A stretch of 64,000 nucleotides of DNA from Cannabis sativa (GCF_029168945.1 NC_083602.1:10599850-10663849); one strand, 5' to 3'. Counted from the first letter of the stretch, positions 24,264 through 38,554 are shown. Made by a program: numbers and translations. Notes: a model not told the origin generated them from the sequence alone.

Positions 24264-24268
24264 CTATT
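24264..24268. repeat. Target-site duplication of G1, right copy
   Basis: CTATT, matching 8738-8742. Confidence 0.9.
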
Positions 24269-24802
24269 TAGATTTTTGCCACTTTATTTCAACCACTTAT
24301 TCTTCTTTTCAATAATACCATATTTTCCAATTCAACCTTATAAATGTCAGAACTATTTATTTAATAATTATAATTAATTACTAAATAAAATTGTCATTTA
24401 TGTAATTTATTAATTAGACCATGAAAAGTCTCTTAATTAACAAATTGATCCCAAAACCTCTTTTCTTCACAATTAAGCCCTTGCTTAGTGAAAATTTATA
24501 AATAAGACATAGTCTAATTTAAGAATTATAATTGATTAATTAAAATCAATTAACTGAGTCTGCAAGCAGTATTATCTCAACTAGTGAAGGGACCATGGGA
24601 CTATATAACCGAGCTTTCAATAAGTAGATCTAGAATTCACTAAGTAAATTCTCAACTTATTAATTCCAACTTGCCCCACTATGGATTTGGAATTGAATAC
24701 ACTCTCAGTTATATTGAACGCTCTATATGTACCACGATATAGATACGTTATGATTATTCATTGTTACAATCCTAATAGTCAAGGATCCTCTATAGATGAT
24801 AT
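24269..24802 (-). mobile_element. A2 5' LTR, segment 2 of 3
   Basis: Continues the A2 LTR (ATTTTCCAATTCAACC, then the conserved GGGACCATGGGACTATATAACC) until A3 interrupts it after GATAT (24798-24802). Confidence 0.9.
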
Positions 24803-26699
24803 TGTTGGAATTTATTTTACCAGGATCTTAGATCTACTCACAAGTATGTTTATTAACACCCTAAATATGAACTTTCTAAAACGATGAAATAAACACATAT
24901 AAAGTTTAAGAAACCTTACATTGGGTGCAGCGGAATATAATGACTCCTTCCGTTCAGATATCTAGCCCTTGATTCCTTTCTGTAGCAGAGCATTATCAAT
25001 ATCTGAACTTGGATCTCTTTCTCTGAATCTTTGATGCTGAAACCTCCTTCTTGCTGAAAGTCTTTCTTCACGATCTTCCTCATTATGATTGAGGTATCAC
25101 TTGCTGTGTGTGGGCACTACTCATACACTAAGGATTTCGAAATTCAAGAGGAAGAGGGAGAGAGTGGGTTCGGCCAAAGATAGGGAGAGAGAAGGCTTAG
25201 GTTTTTCTCTGAAGGAAAAATAGAAAATTTAAGTGTAATTTTCCTGAAGCCTTCACTATCTATTTATAGCATTCCACTAGGGTTAGGTTTGAATTATTTG
25301 GCATTAAAATAATGAAAATATCAGAGGGAAAACCCTACAAAAGTGGTCGGCCATACATAGTGGATTTGGGCCTCACTTTTTGCAATTTTGCAGTTTTATC
25401 TTTTCTGCATCTAATTTTCTCAAAAACGCAAATTTTCTAATTCAACCATTTAAATGCCAATTCTAACTATTTAATAACTATAAATAATTATTTAAATAAT
25501 ATTGTCATTTATCATATTTATTAATTGAACCATACAAAGTATCATAATTAACAAATATGCCCCTATAAACTCTTTCTTTACAATTTCGCCCTTACTTAGT
25601 GAAAAATTCACAAATAGACATAGTCTAATTTGAGAATTATAATTGATTAATCAAAACCAATTACATGAGTCTTACAAGCAATATTATCTCAACTAGTGGG
25701 GGGACCATGGGTCTATATAACCGGGCTTCCAATAAGTAGATCAAGAATTTAGCACTAAAATTCACTAACTTATTAATTCTTTGTTGAATCCACGCATAGA
25801 ACTTAGAATTGCACTCTCAGTATATAGAATGCTCTATATGTTCCACCATATAGACACATCATTAGTTATCCATTGTTATAATCCTAATGTGATCAATGAT
25901 CCTCTATATGAATGATCTACACTGTAAAAGGAATTATATTACCGTTACACCCTACAATGTATTTATTCCTTAAAACACTTGACCCCGTATAAATGATATT
26001 TCAGCTTATGTGAAATGAGTACTCCACCATTTATGTTCGTTTGGTCAAGCGCGAAGGAGATCATCCTTTGCTTACTATTCGCCAGATAGAAGCTATAGAT
26101 TCCATGTTTATGATAGCGCTCCCACTCAATTGCACTACCGTGTTCCCAAAATGTACGTATCACCCTGACCTAAAAGTAGGCTTAACTAACAAATCAAAGA
26201 ACACGAATAGCCTTTCAAGATTGAGCCTAATCATAACAGGATTAAGAACATTTGATCTAGGATCAACTAGGCGATATTGACTTGAATAGATATTACGGTA
26301 AGTTTAATAAATCTAAGTCAAAGTTCAATATCGTTCCCTTCCGATGCATACTCCATGCATCCAACATGAGCTTTACTTTAACCAATGCTCTGGAAAGAAC
26401 ATAGCACTTCTCCAAATGCAAGTAAACTCTGTTGTAGATTATCATATCAGTAAAACCCTATGTCTGATAAATCTAGGAAACTTTATTCACATAGTCATGT
26501 TTACTTTCCAATGTGTTGACGGCACAATAAACAGGATCAAGTATGTGAAAAGGGTTTCAGATGAATTTATACATTATGTACATATAATCATGAAATAAAT
26601 CATGTGAACCATGCAACATTAAATGTTATTTCTGATCTATATTAATAAGTAAATCTGATTATATTGAAATGAGTTTTATTTAGGGCATAAAACCCAACA
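24803..26699 (-). mobile_element. A3 3' LTR
   Basis: 1,897 bp on the plus strand from TGTTGGAATTTATTTTACC to CATAAAACCCAACA, adjoining the polypurine tract. It holds a TATA box at 25260-25269. Confidence 0.93.
25260..25269 (-). promoter_or_regulatory. TATA box of A3 3' LTR
   Basis: CTATAAATAG on the minus strand, conserved among A LTRs. Confidence 0.6.
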
Positions 26700-26714
26700 A
26701 ACTCCCACTTGCAC
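26700..26714 (-). other. A3 polypurine tract
   Basis: Minus strand GTGCAAGTGGGAGTT directly before the LTR start TGTTGGG, typical of plant copia elements. The same site is at 47646-47660 (A5) and 57858-57872 (A7). Confidence 0.85.
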
Positions 26715-29400
26715 TAATATAAAACAAAAAGTGTGTTTCAAATAATCTCAACACCTCGATATACAAATCAAGTGTAGTAGTAGTAAACTCCTCGTAATAG
26801 GATCTGAAAGGTTGAATTAACCACAACCTTTTCTCCACCATTACTCTTCCTTAATCACAAAATCATTGATAATGTGAAATTCCTCTCTATATGTCTACTC
26901 TCTTGGGATACTGAATTCTATACCTTTGGCAACTACTTTTGGTTAATCATGAAATTAACACTAGTAGTTTAAGGCAATTTGGAATGGTGCCAAAGATGTA
27001 TAGAACTTTCCTTAGACTGAATAAGTACCTTTCCTGCAGCTTTAACATTCAGTCTGTCTCTGGTAGACCTAGAGACTTCAGATAGGTTTTTACACTTCTC
27101 CAAAATCACTATTCCACCCCCAGAGTAATCACCATCTTATCAGAAAGATTTACTAGCACAAAGGCAAATTTCGAAATCTGATATGGTGTAGTCTAAGAGT
27201 TTTAAACACACCCTTATAGACTAACATATAGTTCCTCTTCTTAATCTTTAGATTTACTTGATTGTCTTCCAATGTTCTTCTCGTGGATTAATCTGATACC
27301 TACTCATTACTCCCACTCAACAGCAGGTGTCTGGTCTAAGGCATATAAAAGCATATCTAAGACCTCTCACTGTTGATATAAGAAATTCTTTCATGGCTTT
27401 ATCTTTTCTGGAATAGTTGAGACTTTTTCTTAGATAAATAAAATCTATGTCTAAGAAGTTGTGAAGCTTCTATAGATTGCCATTAGAAAGAAAATGCTTC
27501 AGCATCTTCCTAAAATAAGTTGCTTGCATTATAGTAAGTAATTACCAGGTATACCACAAGCGATAGGTTTAGATAAACTCAAACCTATAATACTAGGAAC
27601 AGGAAGTTTTGTTAAGTCCATTGAATGGACTTATAAACGAAAATTTCCTTTTATGTCCTTGTAATAGAAAACTTTAGGTTACCCCATGTGAATGGATTAA
27701 ACCACTATTGGCTTTCTTCTTAGTTTCTTATCTTAACAATCCATTACTTGTTTAAACTCACAATGGATTTTAATCACTAGTGTCTCCCAAGTCATAAGAA
27801 GGTGAGTTCCTAGAAACTCTCCCACTACGACAAGGTACCGTGAATTATGTCTAAGAAAACTAAATGGTATTAACCTCTTTGGTTGTGACAAAACAACAGA
27901 GGCAGTGGGATCATCATATGTCAAATAAGATGATAGAACACTTTTGGAATCAAGAAAAATATCTCCTTTATTTGCTACTTGTTTTCAGACTTAGTCATTT
28001 TCTTAGAAAAGTAGTATTTGTTTGAACAAACACTTTCTTATCTATTGACAATGGGATGGTCCACCCCTAATCACTTAGAATAGCTAACAAACCATGGTTA
28101 ACAATTCTAGCTTTTCTTAAGATTTTGATTAGGTCATCCATGAATCTAGTAATTATTTACATTAAGTAGCCAACCATTACATCATTCTGAAATTGTATTA
28201 CCATAGAAGGAATTAGGCAACGACTAGTAACTAATCATCAATATGCAACTCGAAATTTCTAGGGAGGTAAGTTTGGATATAATTCAAAAATAAAATTAAT
28301 GATCTTTGAACTGCATATCTACTAACTATTTCTCCACCCCTATCAGTTCGCAAGATCTTTAACCACTTACCTTAATGGTTTTAACCATTGCTAGAAATTA
28401 ATGAAATTTTTTCAAACATTTCAAATTTCTTGCTAAAAAGGTATAATCTAGAGTTTTCGTTTTAAGAATACAACGAAAAACTTATATCCACCCCTGAATG
28501 TACATCCATCTGCGAATGAGATGAACTACTTTCAGTGGATAAAGGCATATTAATTCTTTGCAGAGATTGATCTTGTCAAATCCACTATGAACAAGATACA
28601 AATGCCATAGATTAAAAAAAAATGGTAGTGTCTTTTGATGACATAGGTTTAGTTACATCAAAGAGTTCTTAGAATACTGCAAGTGGATCCTGGTCACAGA
28701 ATACCTAACTCATATTCCATACAGTTTTAATCCATTAATAGAATATGGATATTAAACACTTGAGAAAGTGTAACTGTATTGTATTCTGGAATTAGAAATA
28801 TAAGAAAATTTCTATTTGGAATCTGAAATTAAAGTCAAAGACTTAAATTTATACCAAATATAATGAGTAATTCTATCTCGGACCACCACTACTAATATAA
28901 ACTCTAAGTCAGATTTGCCCATACAAGTAGGAGATTTCTAAGATTGAGGATTTATATCAATTGGGAATAGAATTTCGGGATTATAATCATATGCGTCATT
29001 TAATTTCTTAAGAGAAAATATAAAATGACATGAAATGATTTATAGACCATTCATCCAATGATATATTTTTAAAGCTAATTCGAAATGAATAAGCTAAGAG
29101 GAATTAGGATAATTTCGTTTAAAATAAGAATCCAACGATGCTTCGATTAGCGAAAGTCAAAGTAATCTTATTTATACAATCTTCTTGTTTCATATCGTAA
29201 AAATACTAGTCTAAGGTGTCATCAATTGATGAACAGCTAGATGTCGCATATACAATATTTATCTTTCGAGATCTAACACTATTATGTATGTCTAATGGTG
29301 AAAATCCACTAGGGATTTATCTCATTAGATAAACAAGCCAAGTTAGACCAACAATGAAGATTCGAAATTAAACTACAACTTAATAACAGAAAATAACATG
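26715..29400 (-). pseudogene. A3 interior near the 3' LTR: heavily decayed pol-like sequence
   Basis: No open frame survives, but minus-strand readings show short fragments resembling copia pol. KKVFVQTNTTFLRK (about 27998-28040) and WFVSYSK just upstream sit in the spacing expected after the integrase core; IRTDRG-like and SFYGN-like scraps lie further along. Many small deletions and stops separate them, and A5 shares the same decay. This suggests the family descends from an autonomous copia element whose genes rotted before the copies spread. A profile search of the three minus-strand frames would confirm or reject this. Confidence 0.45.
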
Positions 29401-32400
29401 GTTCAATATAAATTCATACACAATTCAGAAATTATAAGCATATAGCAAGTAGGAATGACAAGTGAAAATACTAAAACATACAATCCTAAATAATTTCCAA
29501 GGTTTTCAACAAACTGATATCAGTGTCCCGTTTAGGCGAGAGTCAAAGCTACCATTCATTGAATAGAGTTGTCAGCTCGTCTAAAATGTTAAACATTCTA
29601 GCAACATTTTATTCGATCAAGATTGGAATTCAGCGTTGTCCCGTTTAGGCGAGAGTCAAGGCAATTCTATCTTATGAGCTTCCACCATTGTTTCATAATT
29701 TGCAAGTCAAGTATGGTCGCCACCATTAGGGTGATCCATACCATACAAAACACTTACAAACTACTTATCATGCGAGGTTAAACGGTGCAAAATTGCTAAT
29801 GAACGTTCCTCCATTAGGGAGGATTACTCACTAAAACAAACGCGGTGTAAAACCCACAATGGAGATCGAATGTCTTAATAATAAAGCTCATTATTTAAAA
29901 AGAGTTGTATTTTCTTTGATTCTCTTTATTTATTCTATTTATTTTAAATATATATTTATTTAATTAAAATTTCCAATTTAGAATGAAAAATTCTAAATAT
30001 AAATTTTAATTTAATATTTATAAATTTTACTTAGATGGATATGAAAATAACATGAATTATTTCCACCTTAGTAATAATTTCCAATAAATATTTAGAAAAA
30101 TATTCAATTTAAGTTGTTACAAAATTAATTTACAACTCAAATTTTTATTTTCTATAAATATATATTGCATTTCGAAAAATTAAAGTATTTAAGAATACAA
30201 TTTTCGAAAAATGCATGTTAAAATAAAAAAATAAATCCTGGAAAAATTATTCTAATTTAATGTTGGCCCAAAATTAATTAATAAAATTAATTTACAACAA
30301 AAAATATAATTTTCCTATTTAATTAAATATATACAAGAAAAATATCAAATATTTAAGTATGATGATGAAAATCAACTTAAATATTAATTTTCTATTTAAT
30401 TAAATACACTAGAAAAATACTTCAAGCAAAAATATCACCTATCTAGATTTTCCTTTGACTAATTAATTCAATTTCTAATAATATACTTTAATTCAATTTA
30501 TTTTAAATTAATCAATAAATGAAAAAATCATTGATTTAAGTTGATCCAAGAATTAATTAAAATAAATAATTAATTTACAACTTAATCTATTTTTCAAATA
30601 AAATTTGAAATTCCAACATTTAAGAAATGCAATTTCGAAATTTGATTAATAAAATAAAGAAAAAATATATTTTGAAAATTATTTAAATTTAGTTGAAAAA
30701 ATAAATTTCCACTAAAAATAATTTTCTATTTAATTAAATGTCATGAAAAAGAAATATTTAAGTATGATGATAAAAATCAACTTAGATATTTAATTTTCAA
30801 ATTAATTAAATGTATTAAATTCAAGAAATAAATAATTAAGTGTAGAGAAGGCTTAATTATTAATCTCTAGTTTAATACTAGGAAAAATATACTTAAAATA
30901 AATTGTACCAAAATTAATTAATAAATAATTAATTTCACAATGTATAATATTTCCTATTTAATATTAGAAATAATAAGTAGTCTAGAAATAATTATCTAGA
31001 AAATATCTTATTTGACTAAGTATCTTTTCCACAAAATTTGAAAAAATATCTAATTTAAGTTGTATTAGAAAAAATCTAGAACTTAAATATTTTCAAATTT
31101 AAATTTAATTAAATATCAAAAATTAAGTTGTAACCACTTAATTTGAAAATATTCCATTTTAAGTTAATATTTGAAAAGATATTAAATTAAAAAATATCTA
31201 AAATATTCCATTTTAAGTTAATATTCGAAAAGATATTAACTTAAAAAATATCTAAAGAATCTTAATAACCAATGCCTAAAATTTCTCAACTTAATTTTGA
31301 AATTTTAAATGCAAAAGATATTCAGATTTAAGTTGGTTAGTTGAAGATAACTAAATATCAACTTAAATAGGAATATTTAATGAAAAATTTAAATTAAGCT
31401 CCAGAAAGAATCTAGATGGTTATAATTCTATATTTAATTAAATACAAGAAAATACATATAGTTTAGCTTAGAATAAAAAATTCTTTAAACTATAATTTTC
31501 TTAAATTAATTTCAAAATAAATGAAATTAATTATGTTGCTAATCAATTTTATTAGGTTAAACTAGTGTAATTAACCTAGTACAATTGCTCAAATCAGGCA
31601 AATGGGCCTTCACAATTGGGGTGGTTCATGTGAGGGGGTGCTGGGTTCAGTATGTCGTACCCACTTATATGGCTCCCAACTCTCACACAAGGCCCAAAAG
31701 AGAGGAATTTAACCTTAAAATGAACAACTGTTATTAATTGAATAGGCCCAAAAACTAAATGGGCCTAAATAAATTCTATCAAGAACTATGATAATTTATA
31801 TAAAATTCTTTAAACTGTGGTTTTCTTAAATTAATTTCAAAATAAATAAAATTAATTATGTTGCTAATCAATTTTATTAGGTTAAACTAGTGTAATTAAC
31901 CTAGTACAGTTATTCAAATCAGGCAAATGGGCCTTCACAAATAGGGTGGTTCATGTGAAGGGGTGCTGGGTTCAGTATGTCGTACCCAATACTATGGCTC
32001 CCAACTCTCACACAAGGCCCAAAAGAGAGGAATTTAACCTTAAAATGAACAACTGTTATTAATTGACTAAGCCCAAAAACTAAATGTGCCTAAATAAAAT
32101 CTATCAAGAACTATGACATTTTATTTAGCAACAGCAACCTACATGCATCTATAATAAACTTAAACACATAGGCTCACACAGGCACACTTTGGATGGGTCC
32201 TATCATGTTGCTAGGTCATACACAGATGAAAGAAGATTGTAAATATACCTGTTACAAATTATTAACTTGACCAAGGGAGCCATCAGATCATTAGATCTGG
32301 CAAAAAGTAACCATGGCTATTTGCAATCAAGTAATAATAGGTTTTGAAAACTTACAAACAAGCTAAAACACATACTCCTGCAACAAGGTTAGCTGGATAG

Positions 32401-33410
32401 TTGGATGTAGGATTTATTTAATTTTAAATTAAATAATTAATTTCGAAAATAATTAATTAAATAAATAAAAAAAAAATTCGAAAATTTTAAAAAATTTGAA
32501 AAATAAAAAAAAAAATCGAAATTTAATTAAATATTTAAATTTAAAATTAAAACTACAATTTTGAAAAATTAGGTTTCAACCAACCTAAATATCATTTCAA
32601 AAAATTTGCTAACTACTTTTAAAATTTAAATGTTATTTTATAAATAAAAATTAAATAAAAAATTAAAAAAGATAAATGAATATCTTTTTCAGATTTTAAA
32701 TGTAATTTAAATAAATAAAATAACAAAATTTAAAAGTTAGCAAAATATCTTATATCTATTTAAAATTACATGATTATAGTTATCTTATTTTAAATTTAAA
32801 TAAGGTCAAATTATTTAAAAAAAAGATTTAATTTAAATATTTAAAATCTGACCTTAAATTTAAAAATAAGATAAGATATAATCAAATTTAAAAATAAGAT
32901 AGATAATTAAGCAAAAAAGATAGATACTAACTATTTTAAATTCAAATTACACTAATATCTTGAATTAAATTTAAAAAATATTAAATTAATTCAAAATGAT
33001 AATTAGAATTGAATTAGGAATAGTAATAGTATAAATACAGAACTACACAAAATCGGAAGTTAATTCCATGAAAAAGCATGAAAAAACGAAGAAAAACGAA
33101 AAAATTGTGAGCTGTACGGACAGTTTTCTCAATCGCAGGAAAATTTCAGCACAGCTCCGATTTTTTCGAATCTTCAAAAAATCATAACTAATTCAAATTA
33201 AATCGAAATTGAGTTCTGTAAAAAAGTAACTTGCTTAATTTTTTCCATACTATCCAATAAAAATAATTCCAGAAACAGAATCGCAATTATTTTTCAGGAA
33301 AATTTACAAACATCAATCAATCATCAAATAACACTCAATACAACATGATACCATCCAAAAACAAACAAACAATCGTTTTAAAGTCCAAATTTCTTGCAAG
33401 TAAATCAATT
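29401..33410 (-). mobile_element. A3 interior, long AT-rich leader
   Basis: Four kilobases between the primer site and the decayed pol area, with no gene. It holds the paired GTCCCG motifs (29525, 29637), two small hairpins (29721-29733, 29808-29822), a 54-bp tandem duplication near 31147-31254 and a 325-bp duplication at 31477-32125. The rest is low-complexity A/T sequence. Confidence 0.85.
31477..32125. repeat. 325-bp tandem duplication in A3
   Basis: TTCTTTAAAC at 31481 recurs at 31806, and the following roughly 320 bases match (including GGGTTCAGTATGTCGTACCC). A1 and A5 have one copy. The two copies differ at scattered sites. Confidence 0.9.
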
Positions 33411-33428
33411 ACCATGGCTCTGAGGCCA
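33411..33428 (-). other. A3 primer-binding site, variant
   Basis: Minus strand TGGCCTCAGAGCCATGGT, with the same two-base change as A1. Confidence 0.85.
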
Positions 33429-33430
33429 GT

Positions 33431-35309
33431 TGTTGGAATTTATTTTACCAGGATCTTAGATCTACTCACAAGTATGTTTATTAACACCCTAAATATGAAC
33501 TTTCTAAAACGATGAAATAAACACATATAAAGTTTAAGAAACCTTACATTGGGTGCAGCGGAATATAATGACTCCTTCCGTTCAGATATCTAGCCCTTGA
33601 TTCCTTTCTGTAGCAGAGCATTATCAATATCTGAACCTGGATATCTTTCTCTGAATCTTTGATGCTGAAACCTCCTTCTTGCTGAAAGTCTTTCTTCACG
33701 ATCTTCCTCATTATGATTGAGGTATCACTTGCTGTGTGTGGGCACTACTCATACACTAACGATTTCGAAATTCAAGAGGAAGAGAGAGAGAGAGAGAGTG
33801 GGTTCGGCCAAAGATAGGGAGAGAGAAGGCTCAGGTTTTTCTCTGAAGGAAAAATAGAAAATTTAAGTGTAATTTTCCTGAAGCCTTCACTATCTATTTA
33901 TAGCATTCCACTAGGGTTAGGTTTGAATTATTTGGCATTAAAATAATGAAAATATCAGAGGGAAAACCCTACAAAAGTGGCCGACCATACATAGTGGATT
34001 TGGGCCTCACTTTTTGCAATTTTGCAGTTTTATCTTTTCTGCATCTAATTTTCTCAAAAACGCCAATTTTCTAATTCAACCATTTAAATGTCAATTCTAA
34101 CTATTTAATAACTATAAATAATTATTTAAATAATATTGTCATTTATCATATTTATTAATTGAACCATACAAAGTATCATAATTAACAAATGTGCCCCTAT
34201 AAACTCTTTCTTTACAATTTCGCCCATACTTAGTGAAAAATTCACAAATAGACATAGTCTAATTTAAATAATACATGAGTCTTACAAGCAATATTATCTC
34301 AACTAGTGGGGGGACCATGGGTCTATATAACCGAGCTTCCAATAAGTAGATCAAGAATTTAGCACTAAAATTCACTAACTTATTAATTCTTCGTTGAATC
34401 CACGCATAGAACTTAGAATTGCACTCTCAGTATATAGAATGCTCTATATGTTCCACCATATAGACACATCATTAGTTATCCATTGTTATAATCCTAATGT
34501 GATCAATGATCCTCTATATGAATGATCTACACTGTAAAAGGGATTAAATTACCGTTACACCCTACAATGTATTTATTCCTTAAAACACTTGACCCCGTAT
34601 AAGTGATATTTCAGCTTATGTGAAATGAGTACTCCACCATTTATGTTCGTTTGGTCAAGCTCGAAGGAGATCATCCTTTGCTTACTATTCGCCAGATAGA
34701 AGCTATAGATTCCATGTTTATGATAGCGCTCCCACTCAATTGCACTACCGTGTTCCCAAAATGTACGTATCACCCTGACCTAAAAGTAGGCTTAACTAAC
34801 AAATCAAAGAACACGAATAGCCTTTCAAGATTGAGCCTAATCATAACAGGATTAAGAACATTTGATCTAGGATCAACTAGGCGATATTGACTTGAATAGA
34901 TATTACGGTAAGTTTAATAAATCTAAGTCAAAGTTCAATATCGGTCCCTTCCGATGCATACTCCATGCATCCAACCTGAGCTTTACTTTAACCAATGCTC
35001 TGGAAAGAACATAGCACTTCTCCAAATGCAAGTAAACTCTGTTGTAGATTATCATATCAGTAAAACCCTGTGTCTGATAAATCTAGGAAACTTTATTCAC
35101 ATAGTCATGTTTACTTTCCAATGTGTTGACGGCACAATAAACAGGATCAAGTATGTGAAAAGGGTTTCAGATGAATTTATACATTATGTACATATAATCA
35201 TGAAATAAATCATGTGAACCATGCAACATTAAATGTTATTTCTGATCTATATTAATAAGTAAATTTGATTATATTGAAATGAGTTTTATTTAGGGCATAA
35301 AACCCAACA
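33431..35309 (-). mobile_element. A3 5' LTR
   Basis: 1,879 bp, matching 24803-26699. It has a longer GA run near 33780-33800 and lacks about 25 bases near 34262 (AATTTAAATAATACATGAG) present in the other copy. Confidence 0.93.
33894..33903 (-). promoter_or_regulatory. TATA box of A3 5' LTR
   Basis: CTATAAATAG on the minus strand; this copy would drive transcription of A3. Confidence 0.6.
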
Positions 35310-35314
35310 GATAT

Positions 35315-36110
35315 ACACTGAATAGGAACAAATTTACCGTTCTACCCTTCAATGTATTTTATTCTTAAAGCACTTAGCAACCTATAAATGATACTTCAGT
35401 AAACTAATATAATTAGTGAAATGTAGCCTCAATCATTTATGTCTATTCAGCCAAGCTCGAAGGAGGTCATCGTTTCACTTCTATGTCCATATAAAAGCTC
35501 TAGATTACATATCTATGATTAGCGCTCCCACTCAATTGTACTATCATGTTCCCAAAATATACGTATCACCCAGACCAAAAGGTAGGCTTAACTAACAAAT
35601 CAAAGAACACAAATAACACTCTTGAGATCGAACCTAACCATGTCAGGATTGAGATCCATAGACCTAAGATCAACTATTGATATTGACTTAGAAAGATATA
35701 ACGGTAAATTTATGATATCTTATCTAAGATCAATATCGGTCCCTTCCAATGTATACTCCATACATCTGATACTGGTAAACTTTGCCAATGCCCTGAAAAG
35801 GACATAACACTTATCCAAGGTGTAAGTATACCTTATCGTTGATTATCATGCCAATCTAAATCAAGTGAACTGACAAATTATGGAATTAAACTTTTGAACA
35901 TATAATCATGATTATATTCCAATGTGCTGACGACACTATAATCATGAACAAATAAATACGTTCTGGACTTAATAGAATTTATACATTAAATATAATCATG
36001 AAATAAATCATGTGAAGTACTATGCAACATAAAATGCAGTTTCTGATCTTTATTAATTAGTAAATCTGATTATATTGAAATGGGTTTTATGTAGGGCACA
36101 AAATCCAACA
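35315..36110 (-). mobile_element. A2 5' LTR, segment 3 of 3
   Basis: Resumes after the second GATAT (35310-35314) and ends GGGCACAAAATCCAACA, the A-LTR terminus. It is more diverged from A1, A3 and A5, as expected of the older host element. Confidence 0.88.
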
Positions 36111-36542
36111 TTTATGTCCTAAAAGCAAGTACTTAATGAATAATATATTATAGAACATATGAAATACAATTATAAGATAAATGGTATATTAATTATAAAA
36201 GTATAATTATTAAATATCTGAAAATTTCCTATTCGTATGGAGAATGTATAATCTTGTAAGGATGTACAAGAGAATTAAGATTGTACGATATTAATAAAAT
36301 AAGTTGGTAGTGTTTTAAAGTATTGAGAATCTTTAATATGGAATTGCTAAGTACAGTTTACTATACACTATACTTCTAGTGTGTGTGATTTTAATTCGGA
36401 TCACATATGTAGATGGACATGTAGTAAAGGTGTTGTGTATAATTAGATTATGCATGACTAGATCGATATGTAATAAACATCTTTCATTAACATGTCATTT
36501 ACCATGAAAAGAGTTTATTATATGACAATGATGATCATTAGT
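36111..36542 (+). mobile_element. B: probable copia-type LTR, segment 1 of 3
   Basis: Starts TTTATGTCCTAAAAGCAAGT just past A2. The text is LTR-like, without coding potential, and is interrupted by G2 at TTAGT (36538-36542). A2 may have landed near the start of B, since the true LTR start is not visible. Confidence 0.55.
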
Positions 36543-38554
36543 TGTAATGACCGCTTTAGTAATTTGGATTAGTAAAGGCAATTAACACTAATTTCTGTTA
36601 TTTTATGAAATTAATTATTTGTGGACCCCAATATTTAGAAATGAATATTAGAGTTATAATTTCTCAATTTTGAATAGTTAATTAAACTCTAGGGGTATTA
36701 TTTGTCTTATATGTGAAAAATATTATTTTTGTAATTTTTGCTCGGCGACAACGGAAAATGTGATGGATGGCTAGTTTGATCACATGGGTAAGTTTAGAAC
36801 CTTATTTCTTGGTGGGAAATAATTTAGAGAAAATAAAATATCGGGGTTTAGCGGGGTTATGGAATTTGACCATTTTACCCCTAGCTTTTGAAATACCCTA
36901 GTTTTGGGTAAAGGGTAATTTAGTCTTTTGGTTTAATAGAGTGTTAGGTGGCTGATCAACCTTGTGACACCTTGCAAGTATTTTTTTCAGCCTAGGTTAA
37001 GTGAATTAACCCTTAATCATTTAGAAAGAAAGAGGAAAATTAAGGAAAAATACCAAAAATTAAGAGGAAGCTCTCTTTCTTTTCTCTCTCTCTTCGAAAC
37101 CAGCAAGAACAAGGGGGATTGCTGCTGATTTGTGGTGATTTCAGCAAGGAAATCTTGGGAGAATCAAGCTAAGGTAAGCCCTAGTAGAACCCTTCTCTAG
37201 TTTTTAAGTTTTTGCTTGGTTTGAGTTTATGATTTTGAGAATTAGTGGCTGTTAGGTTTAGGTATGCATAGGGTTCAAATTCTAGGCTTAATTTGAGTTG
37301 ATTTTAGGTTCTAGCAGCTGGTAGTAATGGTTGGTTTGGTTGTTGTGCAAGTTTAGGCTTTGAACTCTAATGGCATAAATTGATTCATTGGGTTTTTCTG
37401 TGAAATACTGGTTGGAAAATATTGTTTATGCATTGTTTAGGTACTCTGGAAAGTTTGGTAGCATTTGGTGGAAAATTGAGCAAGAGGTGAAGAGTTTGGG
37501 GATAACTGGTGCAAACCGGCTAGCCGGTTTTGCCATACCTCTAAAACCTGGCAGGATTCCCGAACACTTCATTTTCTCAATTTTCGTCCATTTTAGTGCT
37601 GTGGTTGGGTGCTTCCCTTTTTCCTGAGTTTGTGTAATCCCTAGAAAGTGTAACAGAACCTAGGGTTATGGTTTTGGGTTTCCCGGGATTAGGGTTTTGT
37701 TCATGTAACTTACCCGGTTTCATAATGTGGTTAGGGCATCCATCTAGTGCGAGACTTTTCGTTCAGGTCAGCCAGCACACTTGAATTCGGAAAGAAGGTA
37801 AGAACTGAATATAATGTGTGATATCAATAACTGAATGTATGTATATGTTATGTGTATATACATGCTTAAAATGTTAGTTGTACTACCAACACTTATACGA
37901 TTAAGGTATAGAGTGTATTGGTATAGTGATTGTTGTCTGAGAGTACCGTTATACTAGCATAAGTATAGGGAGGTACTGTGTATGTGTGGTACATCACTCA
38001 GAGGTACTCAGGGTATGAAATAAACTCTACCAACACTCGTACAGAGAGGTATGTAGTGTATGTGGTATAGTGGCTGTACCCTAGTATCGAACATTCTTAC
38101 TCATCTGTTGAGCCTTGTAAATAGGTGTATGGGCACCTAGATACAAGTCGGATATTATATGATATGTTATATGCTTTTCTTACTGACTCTGTCGACTCAC
38201 AGTTCTACTTCCATGTGTAGGTAAAGGAAAAGCGAAAGCTGAACAGGAGTGAACCTGAGCTAGGATGGGATTGTACATGTCGAAGAGGCGCGACCTGGAG
38301 TGTTTGGTCTCGGGACATCTGGGGTTATATTTTGTAGTCGCTATGCGACCTGGATTATTTGTATTTTGGAGTTTTAAGTTTAAAAGTTTGAAAACGGGAT
38401 CCCGGCTTTTGTAAATAGTTTGATATATTATAAAGTTTAATATTTAACGTAAAAGTTTTAATTTGACACGTTTTTCAAGATAATATTTTGATTAGCAAAG
38501 TTTGCACTGTAATTAAAAAAGTACTGTAGCGTGCCTTAGCATTAGGGCGTTACA
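36543..38554 (+). mobile_element. G2: gypsy solo LTR
   Basis: 2,012 bp from TGTAATGACCGC to GGGCGTTACA, flanked by TTAGT (36538-36542 and 38555-38559). No internal region is present, so recombination between two LTRs removed it. TCGACTCACAG and GTGTAGGTAAAGG (38189-38227) are shared with G3 and resemble G1, indicating related chromovirus families. A diverged duplication near 37885 and 38030 (ACCAACACT, GGTATAGTG) and an 18-bp palindrome lie inside. An open frame at 37388-37627 has no recognisable product. Confidence 0.9.
37513..37530. repeat. Perfect 18-bp palindrome in G2
   Basis: AAACCGGCTAGCCGGTTT, self-complementary; it shares its AACCGG/CCGGTT arms with the palindromes in G3 at 61965-62056. 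Confidence 0.95.

Larger units (their letters stand above)
24803..35309 (-). mobile_element. A3: complete A-family element inserted in the A2 LTR
   Basis: 10,507 bp, minus strand, with two similar LTRs of about 1.9 kb, GATAT target duplications (24798-24802 and 35310-35314), a polypurine tract next to the left LTR and a primer site next to the right LTR. The LTRs are nearly identical by eye apart from a GA-repeat length change and a deletion near 34262, so the insertion is recent. No usable protein frame exists in the 6.7-kb interior. The size and structure fit a large non-autonomous LTR element (LARD-like). Confidence 0.93.
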
